Shown here: positions 11,213 through 25,811 of the stretch, piece by piece | Layout: every line of letters begins with the position of its first letter | How positions within the stretch are numbered: position 1 is the first letter of the stretch | Notes under the pieces: generated by a model | Told to the model about the DNA's origin: nothing | Database searches by the model: none | What the model saw: only the letters and a program-made list of their open reading frames with translations | Assembly: GCA_016802295.1 (NCBI GenBank) | Contig: JAESIW010000020.1 | Span: forward strand, 3,681,909 to 3,745,908 | DNA from: Brachionus rotundiformis | Lineage: Eukaryota > Rotifera > Eurotatoria > Ploima > Brachionidae | Length of the DNA: 64,000 nt | Direction of reading: 5' to 3' | Program-made: the position numbers and the translations under genes

Positions 11213-14200
11213 TTAATACAAGCTCATTGAATCATGACTTTCATAATTCGAAGCTGAAGTAATGTTTAAACTCTTGAATGACGTCGAATACAATGGATCA
11301 ATGGATTTGTCTTCTTTTACGTTGACTCTAAGCGACGTGGTTGAAGCATTAAGCTCAGACGAGTGCTGTCGCTTAATTTTCTTTTTTTTTGGCTTTAGTT
11401 TCTTTATTTTCTCAAAAAAGTAATCAACTATTTGATTATTACCACCTTGAGCTTCCATTTCCTCTTTTACTTCATGATATGCTTGGTCAAGAATGGTTAT
11501 AAACATACTCATTAGTCCCATTATGACCAATAGGATGAAAATGATAAAATAAACCGAGCCAAGTGTATAATTAGATTCTTGAAGCTCCTTTAAACTAAAT
11601 TGACCAAGGGAAAATCTGAATGTACTAGCCAGCGAACTGATAAAATCTTTATAATATGGATTCTTGGAGCCAAAAATCAGATTGCCAAATTGAGTAAATG
11701 CCATAAATATGATGCCAAATGTGACACTGAAGCCAAGCAGATCCTTGTTAGCATGTTGAAGAGTAGCAGCCAAAATTCCAATGTGTTTGTTAAATCTTAG
11801 AAGTTTCATGAATTTTAAGGTGGCGCAAAAGACAACAATTGAAGATACGGCATTAAAGATTTCGTCCCATAAACCAATTGTATTAAAATTTACAAATTCT
11901 CCCATTTCACTCTCAAATACTGTCTTAATTGCTAAATTTGTGAAAACTGTCTTCATTATAAACATAGCCATAGAAATAATTGAAAAAGTAATTATCACAA
12001 ATTCGTTCAAGTTCCAAAATTGCTTAAAATACTGACATTTCTGATTTTTCATTTTTAAAATTTCAATTATCAAAAAATAAATTATATAAATGATGTAAAT
12101 TATTTCAAAAATAAGTACAACAATTCCAAAACTTCCCAAATGATTGTACAAAGTGAATACCTGGAAATAAATTAAAAATAAAACATTGAAACAATTAACA
12201 AAAAGCATATTCAAGGTCATGTAATCAATGTGTTTATGGTAGAGAATCAAAATAATTTATTTACAGATAATAACTAAATTAATTAAAAATAGATATTTCC
12301 CAGGTCAAAATTCTTAATAGGATCCACGGGAAACTTAACTTCAAAATCCTAACTAAATTTTTACGCAGTTCAGTACCTGATCCTACAAGTCCTAAGTAAG
12401 AAATAATAATTATTTATAGGATAGCTAAGATTTTTTATCTGATTCTTGTCAGATCATAAAGTGTCTTTGCACTTATAAATAAAAAATTGAAAAAAAAAAC
12501 TCAAAAATCTTTCATTTTTTAAATCTTTATTTTGCTTAGGTTTACAAAATAATGTAAATTTCTTAGATCAGCCTTATAACTCCTGACTAAAGTTCATTCA
12601 AGTTCCTATTAGGTTCCTTATAAAGATTCTTAAATTGAATTTATTTCATTTAAATACCTATATAGGATTTTGTATACCTATAATACCTATATCTATTTTA
12701 TCCGAATTTATGCGAATCCTAAACACCGATTTCCAAAAGAATCCTCAAGAATCCCAATAAGAATTTTTTCATGGGTTCCTTTTAATAAATTGTTTTTTTT
12801 TTAATTTTTATTACATGAACAATGAGGCACAACAACGATTATTTACACTTATGGCCTGATAAGTGGTAGCTGCGCCAGTGGACAAATATTCTACAATCAA
12901 AGTTCCTGATGAAAACAAATTAACATTTGGATTGTATAATGAAAATTCCATAAAAACAGCTCTTGTTAATTCATCAATCCATTTTTCTTCTTTGAGAGCA
13001 GTCAACAGCTTTTGTGTTCGTGCAAGAGTTCGACCTAAACTCATAGCATAGCCTCCACCTTTATAGGTAGTAAATGATCCCAATATAGGCGTACTTTTTG
13101 TTTGCAGGGTACTCTATTTTTTTAAAGTTTATTTTTGTTAGACTGATTTGTTTACTTTAAAAAGATTTTCAAAACAATATATTAAAAGTTTTAAATAAAA
13201 CTTAATTGGTAAAACAATCAAAAAAATTTAAAAAAAAATATATAGCTAGTTCCTCTCACAGCTAAAAATCTCAATAAATTTAATTTTTTTTTTTATTTTA
13301 TTATTCTTTTTCAACAAAAAAATTATCAAAATCTATATTTTAATTAATTTGACAGTTGAAATTTTACGTGTATTTTTTTCTATTAATATTTTCTAGGTAA
13401 ATACATTAACAAAAACTAAACGATTATTTATAGCTTTCTTTTCAAATCAAAGAGTCTTTATATTTACAGATTTCACTTCTTCTTTGAAATTTTAGCCTAC
13501 TTGCTAAAATTCAAAAGGTTTTTAATTTTTTTAATTAAATAACTATTTTTTCTATATATTCTACAGGTTATTTTTATAAAAATCTAGGTTTTTTTTCTGA
13601 GAAACTAAATGAATGAAAGGTTCCATTTCTATTTATTTAATTTTTCTAGAAGATAAGAAAAACCATTAAATAAATTTTTTGCAAATATTTTTTAGTTTAT
13701 AATGACTTATGGCCACACTTTAACTTTAACACTTTAACTCTTTTTACACTTTAACTCTTTTTTAAGAGTATTTCAATCTGCCAAAAAAAAATTAAATTTT
13801 TTAAGCAGCCTCCATTTAAGTTTAATTTAAGTATAATAAAAGAAATAAAAACAAACGTTATTTCTCATTCGATTTTTTTAATACTCATATTTTAACAGCT
13901 TTAATTTAGGTTTTGAAAAACTTAATTTTAATAAAATATTTTAACTCTTAATTGAACAAAATATTTTCATAAGTCAAGCATCTTACTTGATAACACCAAG
14001 CATTTTGACATTTCCATTTAGTTTTTCTTTTCTTAATACCAGCCTCAGCTCTGGTTGATGACGAATTAGTCATCGTTCCATTAATTATCGGCTTCCAACT
14101 TACATCATAATCTTTAGTGTCGTCATCTATCCAGTTATAGTCATCTCTACAGTGGTCAAACAATTGAGACATTTTTGAATTTACTTTGCATGAATTTTCT

Positions 14201-17200
14201 TTTATTCTTAATTGACGTATCCTGGAAGCTCCAACTCGCAGGGAATATCGGTTAAAGGTTGTCAGCTTTTCTCTCCAATTTAGCTTTTTGTCATTATACC
14301 ATTTAGGTGCATACATACATGGCACGAAAACCTTTTCCACATAGTTCCATAGATCTTCACGGCTTTGTATATCTTCAAAAGCCATTTCTCTATTGTTAAG
14401 AAGTGAATTGGACAAGTCTTTGTGAACATAAAATGAATTTTTAGATCTAGCTTGATAAGACAAGAATAAGACCACCAAAAAAAATGACAAATAGCTGGCA
14501 GCTTCACGTATTATCTCCTTTAATTTGACAGCATTTTTGCGGTCAATCCTCTGGCGCTCTAACTCCTCAGGATCAACTGGTTTCAGTGTTGCCAATTTGG
14601 ACCTTCTTGACTCAGCTATTTCCCTAATGTCGATTTGACTTAGACTTGACATGGTTGTGTGCAAATACTCTTCATCATAGTTTATAATTGCATTGTATAA
14701 AGGATCACCACTATCAATAAGTGAATCGTCCTCTTCATCAGGCTTCTTAAGGATCCAAGTGATAATTGCTGTAATAATGAACACCTTTAAAGGATCAACC
14801 ACAATCAAAGATTGGAAAAACGACAAAAACAGTGATATTAGCCATGCTTCTGAGCGCGTTTTTCCCCATTGCAGTGAGTATAGAATAACAAAAAACGCTG
14901 GTACCACTATGCTGGCAAAGACCACTTTTAACCAAAATTTAGAAAACTTTCTTACAATCTTCGTATTTACTTACAGAACCAACTAATGTATATGACCCAA
15001 TGTGGCAAGTTTCTTCCTTGCTTCTTGTTGCGAACATCTTCTGGAGATTCGCGTTTGTACTCAAAGTTACGATTTTTTGAAAATAATTTTTTAAAGCTTT
15101 TTTGATAAAAATTAAAATAACAATTTAAAAATTTTTTCTATTTTAGTTTCAAAAATATCTAAGAATAATCAACAAGATTTCAGTTAAAGGTAAATATTCT
15201 AAAGAGTTTATCTTCTTTTAGAATAAAGAAATGTTTTTTAGTTTCTTTTTTTAATTTTTTTGTTAAGAATTTTTATTTTTAACTTAATTAAGTATGTTAG
15301 ATAATGTTAGAAAATATGTAATCAGATATAAAACGAATACTAAAAATAGGCTAATTAAATTTTTATATTTAACAGTAAGAAAATATATTTGTCATTGAAA
15401 AGAATCATATTTCAATTTTTAAATATAACATGATAATAAATGTTCAAACTAATCTAAATAGAGAATTTTATGAATATAATTATTACACCGAACAAAATAG
15501 GGCTCTTAAAATAAAATCTGATTTAAAAATTATAATTAACATAACTATTTAAAAAACGATGCAAAAGCCTCATTTAATATTTGAAATAAAATTAAATCTA
15601 AAAATAGAATAAAATGCATTTGGGGGTAAAATTCCTAATGTTTATTATGATACTTAAAATGGTTCTACATCTAAAATAAAAAGCATCAAGAACATGAAAA
15701 GAACACTTGAGTTAGAATCGATTTTTTTGAGAATAAAAAAGACTTACAATCTTTGTTTGGAATCTTTTTTATTTCCAAAATCCGATTGACTCTTTTGAGC
15801 AAAATCGACATTAAAGTAGGACGCTCTGTCAAGTCCATCATTATCTGGTAATTCTATATTTTCTATTTGTTTAACTCTTCGCCAATACTGTTGCCTAGCA
15901 ATGTGTCCCGTTTTTCGGGATTTTAATAAACTTGTACGCTTAAGCTTAGCTTTTCTAAACAACATAACAATAATCAAATTGACAGGTACCACTATCATTG
16001 TACTAACCACACTAGTATATAACTAAAAAAATAAAATTAGCACTGAATCTTTTTCAAACTAAATTTACCTGTGACATGGTAAACTTTATAGGTCCGATCT
16101 CCAGAACGCCTGATTTGGTCTTGACATTTTCATCGCTTCGGTAAAACATGGCATTGGCTATCATGGTAGTGAATAGCAAAGACATGCAGCAGGACAAGCG
16201 CTGCACTCTGGTGAATGAGCTCTTGGAAGGTCTGGCAAACACTGAGAACCATAAATGGCTATCCGTGAATTTTTTTTTAACCGATTGGGTGAATAAATGC
16301 TTAAAAGAAACAAGATCATTTTGGCATGCTTCTGGTATGACGCGGTCTATTTGCCCGTCACCTTTTTCAACAGCAAACCATTGATTACACACAAAATTCG
16401 ATCTTTAGATTAATAAAAGAAATTTTTTTTCAAAAAAATTTAGTTATATTACTTTTGATTTGTTTGAAGATCAACCACAGTTACCATGTTTAGATACCAA
16501 GATTTTGAGTTTCCTTTGCCAGAGTTGTCATGCCATATTCTCAGGTACTGCAAAGAGCCTAAAGGCTCTTCTACTCCCATTATAAAATTACATATGCTTC
16601 CGGATTTAAACGCCTTAAAAAAAAATCTGCATAGTTTTTATCTATTTGATTGTTCTTATTCTTTTGATTTTTAAGAGCTGTAAAAGACGTGAGACAAATA
16701 AAACAAGACTAATTTTGTTCAAAATTAGTAAAGAATTGTTAGGTTGCATTTTTCTAAAATCTTATCTTATCATTAGTAAATTCTTCAGAGATTCATTCGA
16801 TTTTTAAATTTTTCGATCTCTAGAAGCAAGATGATGAACAAATTTAAGCCCAAGTTTAAACTTAATAAATATTTATTTTGTGTCATAAATTGTGTAAATA
16901 TTTTAATTAAATAAAATTTAATAAATAGGGATTAATTTCAATTAATTTTTAAAATCTAAAAAACAAAATTATTTTTTGATATCCGGTATGTGTTTAAGAT
17001 TTTTTTTTATCTGTAGAGTTTTTTATTTATTGATAAGAATTATGACGTAAGATTTATTTTTCGATTTAGCAAAAAAAAATTTAATTTTTTAATTGTTATA
17101 ACGATGATTTTTCCTATCTAATCTGTCTAGCCGATCTCGAAAGAAATCAAAGGTTTCGATATTTTTAGAAAAAAAATTTTTATTACAATTAACATTTGAT

Positions 17201-20200
17201 AAGAAGTAACATTTAGATAGGAAAAAAATTAATTCTTATTTTCACGTTTTTTCATAAAAAATAAACTTAAATTAGAAAATTCATTTTTAGATCGATATAA
17301 AATGCAAATCTAGTTTTTATAATTTTTTTAATGGATGAAAATTCTTATAATACAATGTTTAAATGTTCGCTACGACGCCGTGATGCCGTCGCAGATATAT
17401 TCGAAGGCATCAATTTAGAATCAATCAAATTGGCCTCATTACAGCTTGGATACATAAATAAGTGTGATAATTCATGTCAAAAACTAACAAATAGCCCACA
17501 AGACCTGCACAATATGCTCGACTACATAAACTTTGGTCTCTCCGAAAATAAGAATAAACGTAAAGCAAGCATTAATTCATTAACCTCTGTAAATTCTTTG
17601 GAATCAAATCATAAAACAAAAGCCAACAAAGTTTAGTTCTATTTTTTTTTATTTTTTACATTCCTTTAATAAAAGTCCAACTTACTTTTCTTTTATCATC
17701 AGAAAGTTTTCTTACTCCACTGTCAGCTTGATCCCCTGACAGAACAAAACCTATCTTACTAGTGGTACCAGTTGTTTTTCCTACTCCTGTTTGAACAGAC
17801 ATCAAGTAGAAATGGCGATCAGTTGGTAAATTATCAGCCAATGGGGTAGCTCCCCACTTAACCAAGTCCTTTTTATCTCTATACCGGAAATATATAATGC
17901 TTAGAATATAGACACCAAGTATAGATACCACGGTGGCGAAAACTGCCGCGTTTTCACTTAAATCTTTAAATTTGCCAAAAACTGTGCTAAAATCGATTGT
18001 ATTTGGTGGTACATAAAAATCTGTACCAAATGTGGTTAAATGATAGCACAAGCATTCGGTCATATTATGAACCGTATTATGGCCCACATAGCAGCCATCG
18101 GTTGCCCATTCGTTTGTGTCCTCTTTCCAGTATTTACATGAAGTAGAGAATATTCTGATATTGTAATATGATATATAATTAGTAGAATTGGTTTCATTTA
18201 GCCAGATTCTTGATTGATTTGAAACAACTTTAAAGAATAATTAAAAATTTTATTATGGATAAACTATTAAAATTTTGAAAAATTGATTGTAGTTAGGGTC
18301 TTTGATTTTAATTTCAAAAAAGCGAATAGTTTAGGGTCAGAATTTTTAAATAAACAATATTTGATTTTATTTTGTTAATTTATTTTTTGTTATAAAATTA
18401 TGAAAATAAATTTGATTCAAATGGAATGCTTTATTTGTAAAATAATTTTATTGATAAAAATTAAAAGTTATGACTTTTTTGGTTCAGTATTTTCACAATA
18501 TTTTTATTCAAGTTACCGTTATGTAAAAAATAATAAAAATTTTTTAATATTAATTTTTATTTTTATTATTTTTTACATATTTAATGCGGCATTTATACCA
18601 AAATTTTGACATTAACTGCAGCATTTTTAGTCGCAGCGTATCTGGAAAAAAAGTGGGTTAAATGCATGCATAAAAATCCAGAATTCTGGTTTAAAGTGCA
18701 AGGCATTACGGTATATTTGAAAAATATTTTTATCAAAATAAATAAATTAAAAACAAATTATAAATATTTTTTTGGTGAAACTTTAAAATTTTTGTTGCTT
18801 TTCGACTGATTTTTAATTTTTTTTTAAATAAAAATATTTAAATTATACTTTTTTTTACTTAGCTTGGCTTCTTAGATTTAAATTTCAAGTCACGAGCTAA
18901 TACCAAAAACTAAAATTTAATTAAAAATCTAATCAATAAGTCTTTAAGTATATACTAGAGTGAATAATCATTCTATCAAAATTTACCTGAAAGGTATTCA
19001 AAAATTGCATTAATAGAAATTCTAAATAGACTCTTTTAAGTTTCGTTAAGTGCTTTAAATTTTTAAAACCAATACTTTATCATATTGTAAAAAATAATCA
19101 AAAAAAATTCTTTATAAACCAACTAAGCTTCAATTAATTTCTTTCAAATAAATTATTCAGAGTAAGGAACAAAATACTTAATGAAAATCTGACTAATTTG
19201 CCTAAAATTAAATATCAAAAGATTTTTGAATAAAAAAAAATGTTAAATTTTATTAAAATAAAATTATTTAAACAATATATCGTTTAATTCATGTTTTAGG
19301 TTTTTGACCACAATGGAAAATACAGGTCCACAAATATTTTTAAATTATTGATAAAAAGAATTAAAAAATTAAACTGAGTTTAGAATCAAGCCGATCTTAG
19401 TTGATTTTGTTTGTATCTAACTTAAACGAATAATGATAACTAATATTCTTTTGAAACAAAAATATGTCTTAATTAAATGAATTAAAGATTCAAATATTTT
19501 TATTTAAAAATTCTGCAAAAAACATTTTAAAGAAAAAGGTTAACTTACCAGCCAGCTTTATCCCAATGTAATAGGTGCCATTTCCTTTTGTTTCATTGTT
19601 TGATATAAAAGAAGTATACCTCAATTCCTCATTCGATGGATCTTTATAAAGTGAATTAGGCGAAGTAAATGCATAATCATGGTGTTTTTCATCAGGATAA
19701 ATATCTGTTACTTTGGTCTTGGAGTACTTAATATAAATGTGATAAATATCACCGGGTATTTCGGGCTTTATAACCACATGTAATGAGCTTGATTTGGTTG
19801 CCAAATATAACTAAAAAAATAAATGAATCTAATTTAATAAATCATCTCTTTATTTAAAATAATCACTTTATGGTAATTAATATGAGTTTGATTTACGTAG
19901 GCTTTGAAAAAAGGTGCCGGAACACTGGCTGGAACTTTAATATTGAATGGTTCTGCTGTATCATTGACGACAATCGGATTTCCAAAGTCATCTGTTAGCT
20001 TTAAACTGACAATCATACCTGTTGCTTTACTTTTAGAGCTTTGTAAAGGATTCTCATTCGATGCGATCATGGATGTGACTATTGATGGTGGTATTGATGA
20101 GTTTGATGTATTTACCACGTTGGAAATGACAGGCATTACGATTGATAGACCTCCTTCAGTGTTGAATTCAGTTTCACTTTCAGTATCATTTAAATTCTTT

Positions 20201-23200
20201 TTGCCAACAATTAATGCCATGTTTTTTTGTTGTATTTTGGTCATATTAGAGCCGTTTGAACTGCCTGATGCCAATGCTAACCCGGCACCGGATACACCAT
20301 TAAAAGTTCGCTTTGCTATTTGTGCAGTATGTTTTCTTGTTTCTTCCTCTTTTTCGAATTGAATTTCTTCTTGAACCAAAATTTCCTCATAAACTTCATC
20401 AGGAAAATCCTCACAATCTTCGCACTCATAAAACTCCAACGGGGCTGTTATTTTGGCTGGTAGAATCACGGGAGGTTTTTCCTCTTCTGGTTCCAAAAGA
20501 CCTGGGTCTGTAATATTTTCTTGAGCAATAGGAACAGTTTTGATTGCTGCATCAAAAGTGCTTCCAGTGGCACCTAAAATTGATGATGCTATTTCGTTTG
20601 CCATTTCGGGACCTTGATCTCCCAAATTTTTTGCTTTATCACCCATTTTTTCAATTGCAAAACTACCAGTATCTTGGTTTTCGATTGGCATTTGATCTGG
20701 ATTTGAAGAAACAGAACCGACTGTTTGAGCTGCTGTCAATATTGAATCACCATCATCTACACGATCCACTATATTTCCGACTGTACCCAACATCCGGTTA
20801 CGAATCTAAAAAAAGTTTTTACTTTTACTTTTTGTTTGGAAGAATATTTCTAATTTATCAAAAATTAAGTGGTCAAATGTCAAATAATCAATAAATTCAG
20901 ACAGTAATTATTTTATAATTCTAATTCATTAAATTAACAATAGTCACAAATAATTGATCTTCTGAAACGCTTTTTTTTATTTTTTAATTTTTGGTTTTAA
21001 TCTAATTTCCTCAATTTGATAACAATTATAAATGTAAAAATCAAAAGAATTTGAGTTTTTTTCCCTTATAGGTATTGATATAAATATATGTACCAACTTA
21101 AGTAAAACTATTGCATTACTTCATTAAGAAAAAAAGATATTTTTAAATCAAATCTTTCTCGTTTTATAAAAGTGCTATGACTAAATCAATATTTTAAGCC
21201 TTAAAGTTGTGATTAAAGTAGAAATATTTGATTAATGTACAAGAAAACTCAAATTAATTTACTCCTAATTTTAAAATTAAAAATTCCAATAAAATTATCA
21301 ATTTAAATTAATTTTTATGAAACAAATAATAAATTTTTCATATTTATTTAAACATCTTACATTAGAAAACTCCTTTCCAGCATCTACATTTGAATCGTTT
21401 GCATTCTTAGTCTATTAATAATTAACAAAAAATTAATTCTTATTCATTAGAATTTTAAAAATACTTGATTATGAACTGGATCAGTGGCTTTGGTGTTGAC
21501 GACGCTGGCAAAATTGGTCAAAATATTTAAAGCTTTTTGAGGATTTTGCTTAGCTAAGTCATCAAGTTTGTTCAATTGGTCATTTATTTGATTAAAATCT
21601 GACTCTAATGAAATCGAAAAAAGTTTACTCATGTTCATGGTGACAATAATTTGCTGGCTAACACTGACTCTACCTTTCTTGACCACATATAATTGCAAAT
21701 TCATAGCCAAAGATTGATTGAGCAATAAACTATCACCACTAATCAATAAATCTTTGTTCTTAACCGAAATAGGATTTTGAGTCATGGTTATCTCTGGTTG
21801 AACCTTAAAGCATTCTTTTTCATAAAACCAAGTTTTTAAATCATCTGAGTAAAAAGCTAAATTCAATCCATGTCCAGCCAAGTCCAAATCTAAAGCAAAC
21901 ATTGAGTTCTGAATTTTTTTAACCATGTCTCTTTTGTTGTAATAATCCTGAATGCAGACAAAATAGAACTCAAAATCGGTCTTATCAGCGAATACTTTCG
22001 AATCAGGGTCATAAGTCTTATCATAATAGCTTAACAAAAAAGGTTCTTCCAAGTTTAATTCAACACTTTTAATACCATTATTTAGACTGACTTTCAAAGG
22101 ACTGGTTTCTACTTTAAGTAAATAGACTCCTAGACGGACATAATTTTCAGGTTCTTGGGTCCGATATGAATAGACCCGCAAGCTGTAGTTTCCAAATTCT
22201 AGCTCACTTGCTTCTATGGACAGTTGATTATCAGATTTTTGAACCGAACAGTATTTTGAAGTCTCTGTTTCAAAATCTAATGATTTTCCCATTGGTATTT
22301 TCATGAGAACCCATAAAGTCGCCAAATTGTTTAACTCAGGCTCAGGACATGACACAAAGCCAGTATGAAAAATATTCGGCATTCCACGAGCTATTTTAAA
22401 GGATGTATCTTCACCAACTGTTACATTATTTAAAAATAGATCGATATTTTCGCGTATAGCAAAACAATTTGGATCCATTGTCTCATTTGTTTGCAAAATT
22501 GGCTCTGGTACAATTTTAATTTTGGTACAAAACCTAATGTTAATTTCACCAAATGGATTGACTATGCTAACCTTAGGCTCATAAGTCCCTGGCAAAGAAT
22601 ACTGATGGGAAACATATATTCCAGATTGATTGAAAACAGCATTTGGTTTGATAAACCCTGAAACCGACTCAATTTCTTTACCAGAAGTAGAAACATACTT
22701 CCACGGCAAAAGCATTTTTTTACCATCATCAAAATCAATAGTTACTTTGTATCCATTACCTCCATTTATGTTCAACTTGGTATAAATTAGCTCGTTAATA
22801 TTGGCAAAGTTGTTGAGTACAATTCCAGTTGCTGAATTTAAGTCAAGACCGACTTTGACTCTAAAAACACTAATTTGATAGCTGATTTGATTACTACAAT
22901 TGGCAGTGACGTCAAAGTATCCATGCTGATTAAATGTGTGCTTAAAAGTTAGACTAAACGAGTTCAATTTGGAAAAATTGTAAGCCTTAAAATTGAGAAA
23001 ATTGGTCGAATCAAAAGTAATTTTAATCATATCGACTTTGACCACATCGATTTGAGGATCAGTATAGAGCTTAAAATCGATCGGTATGTTCACATCTGGA
23101 ACCTGGACTACTCCACTAAGAACAAATCTTGGCAAACTAGTCTCAAAATGAAGATCTTTACTGATATCAAATCTCTTCAAGTGATTGGCCAAAGAGACTC

Positions 23201-25811
23201 TAAATTGGTAAAAATTCATGCCCAATGAATAAATGTGGTCAAGTTCTAGAATATAGGTTTCCTTGTCGGGTTTTTCAAAGCTTTGCATTGAAAATATCTT
23301 GATATCGCCATCACCAAAATCAACTTTAACCAAACAGTTACTTGTTCTCGGCACTGCTATCTCAAAACGAACAGGTTTATTTTCCACCAAAACACTGGTA
23401 ACAACATTAACTGATGCCTTTAATTCTGCAGAATCTTCTAGTACAATTAAATAACTTGCCAAAACCAAATCTTGGAAAAAAATTTGGAAATAATTTTCAT
23501 TATAATTAATCAAATTATCAGCCTTAATTTTAATAAATAATTGATTAGAAGATGTTTTGGTGCTAAATTTAATCTCTCTATTTTTATTAACTGTATCTAT
23601 AACTTTAAATTGGAGTCCTGGAGTATTGTAAGCAAACGGGAGTGGTAAATCGATATCCATATTTGGATTTTTAGGTCTGGGCATGATAAGTTGAGAATAT
23701 GTTTTAGCTATGTAGGTGTTATTAAAGACAGTAAAAGAAGTTGCTTTTGACAAATTAGGCAAATAAATAATCATTGAATTAGCCACTTGATTTCCAATTC
23801 CATTCAGATTTACACATTTTACAGTTATGTTATAAACACCTGTATACGTGTAAGTATATTTTTTAACAAAGATATTCACTCGATTTGCCGGTTCCAAGCT
23901 GATTGCTGGACTTGTGTCGCCCATATCCAATTGACAGCTGTATGGTAGACCACCAGCTGAAACAACTGTAACTTCTACATCTCGCTCCGAGTTTGTATCT
24001 ACTCTTATATTCACTGAATGCATTGGTTCTCTGTCTTTGACCGAATTGATATTAAATTCGATCAATCGGCTAAAGGTTCTTTTTCGATTTGTCAGACTAT
24101 AGGCGCTTATATTTGCCTTCTTAAGACCAGTGTCTGAATACTCATAGAACACAAAGTTGTCACCAATATTCGAAATAACTTTATTTTCACCAAAATTTAC
24201 TGACAAAATGTAATTTTGATCGTTTAAACTTTTTATCTGAAGTCCGACTGGATCACCGATTTCTATAGGATTTCGTAGGATGACTGTCTCTACATCAAGT
24301 TCCAGATTTTTGAATGGCATATCGTACTGAATGCTTGTAGTCTTATATATTTTCCACGAATTTTCAGCCAAACAATCTGATTTTTGAACACTGGCTTGAA
24401 ATTTTTGGTCATCTTCGACACATGTACATTGATCACCATTTAACGCTGAATACTTAATTAAAAATTTAAATCTTGGATCGATTTTTTTATTTTTAAAGAA
24501 AAATTGATTTCAACCTATTTAAAATAATTGTTTTAAAAATTCAATTTGTCTTTAAATTTATCAACTATTAAATATTTAAAATAAAATAATTTCTCAAATT
24601 AGCCTGCTAATAATCAACTTTTCAATTCTAGCATCTTAAAAAACTCGATAAGTTTATTTATTTTTAAATGGTTTATTTAAAACTTTTAAATTTTAAGTTG
24701 ATAGACGTCTATTTTTAGCTGAAATTTTGGCAAAAATATGCCTACATAAAATTATCAGTATTTTGATTTAAATCGAAAATGAAATTAACAGAATAAGATA
24801 AAATGAATATTATTAGAGTAAATCTAAAAATTTTCTATTTATTTCACCTAAAATGTTCTAATTTTCCATCATATTTTCAAATAGATTTCAATTAAATCAA
24901 ATATAATTTATTAAAAAATTCAAAATGATTGATTTCTGAATTTTATTTTAATGGATAAACTAACTTTGTATTTAAGTTTTATAATTAGACATTTTGGTTT
25001 ATAAAACATTTAAAATACTTTATCAAAATTTCTTTACCTTACTCTTGGAAATTTTACACAATTCTTTACATTGTAAAAAATATGCTAGATTTGGATCATA
25101 CAGTAAGCTATTGATTGTACTAGGCTGACTATTAAACACAAAACATCCGATCAAATAGTCTGATTCTTCTCCAAATACATATTTTTTAGAAGATTCAGCT
25201 AAAGTATCTGAAAACCAAATTTGATTAAGAATTGTATGTTTATTATTATCATTATAAAAACGATAGGTCTTTATCGGATTAAAATTCAAGTCCAAATAAG
25301 CTCTTGTAGATGGACTGATAATATTTTCATATTCAGATCCATCAACATAAACATCTAATGAGTTTTTGTTCCAAATAAATCCAATTCGAGCTGATGACTT
25401 GTCCTTTAAATAAATATTTGAAGTATATAAATTAGAATGATAAGATAAGCCGAGCTGTATGTATTCATCATTCCTGACATTAATCTGATGTAAATAGATG
25501 CCACCTCTTGAATATGGCGATTCACCTCCATTTGAGAAAAGAACCAGTCTTCCATAGTAGTAATTTGCATCAGTTTTGTCATTCATATCTGAGTACAAAA
25601 TTGTCAAATTGAATGAGCCGATCATTCCATTTGAGCAGTAGTCAATTTTGCTCAGACAATTGTTAAAATAAGAATCAATGTAAGTAAATTTTGAATCTGG
25701 TCCATTGATTGAATATTGACCAAAATCCTTTTTTAAATTTACTGCTTGAGGCTCAGCTTCATGCAATATGATTACAAAAAAAAGAACAATCCAAGATTTG
25801 GAATTGATCAT
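11213..25811 (-). CDS. Polycystin-1-like receptor/channel, about 2856 aa, 13 exons
   Basis: Exons: 25038-25811, 21465-24452, 21361-21411, 19897-20805, 19549-19810, 17686-18227, 16453-16613, 16069-16402, 15748-16022, 14975-15096, 13987-14924, 12847-13113, 11213-12160; total 8571 nt, divisible by three. A signal peptide (SWIVLFFVIILHEAEPQA) supports the start. Domains in order: LamG-like fold (about 20-215); WSC-like Cys domain (GCFVF, CKELC, CTC; 220-290); PKD-type beta repeats (VDFGDGD, IDFDDGKK) and a REJ-like region to about 1250; GAIN part; GPS (CxCYHLTTFG, about 1690-1725) with HL-T cleavage site; TM1; PLAT split over three exons (about 1800-1930); further TMs (RLSCCMSLLFTTM; LPHWVIYISWF; LISLFLSFFQSLIVVDPLK); polycystin extracellular domain (ASRIRQLRI, YKGGGYAM, RAVFMEFSLYNPNVNLF; about 2300-2550); PKD channel domain; basic tail. 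It is expected in cilia or the plasma membrane as a PKD1-type partner of PKD2. The pore loop reads SLGQFS where PKD2 has LGD. Confidence 0.92.
17331..17636 (+). CDS. Small hypothetical protein nested antisense in a polycystin intron, 101 aa
   Basis: A single open exon with ATG (MDENSYNTMFKCSLRRRDAV) and TAG. It lies entirely inside the 16614-17685 intron of the polycystin-1-like gene, on the opposite strand. Codon use is mixed and includes C/G third positions (TTCGAAGGCATC, CTGCAC), unlike the A/T-run noise around it. The polypeptide is soluble and helical-looking, with a basic Ser/Asn tail (NKRKASINSLTSVNSLES). No family recognised. Expression is not shown by the sequence; it could also be a chance frame, though 101 codons without a stop is unusual at this AT content. 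Confidence 0.45.
   Translation: MDENSYNTMFKCSLRRRDAVADIFEGINLESIKLASLQLGYINKCDNSCQKLTNSPQDLHNMLDYINFGLSENKNKRKASINSLTSVNSLESNHKTKANKV

Noticed and set aside
15061..15072. A second apparent CG acceptor at the polycystin exon ending 14975
   Set aside because: A canonical AG 26 bp upstream (acceptor before 15096) keeps the frame, so no unusual site is needed.
18400..18809. Two overlapping plus-strand frames rich in Ile, Phe and Lys
   Set aside because: They lie in a polycystin intron, consist mostly of AT-run codons, and have no start context or domain. The short AAYLEKKWVKC part is not enough for a call.
19904..20362. 152-codon plus-strand frame
   Set aside because: It is the antisense shadow of the polycystin exon 19897-20805, which has matching splice sites and domain content on the minus strand.
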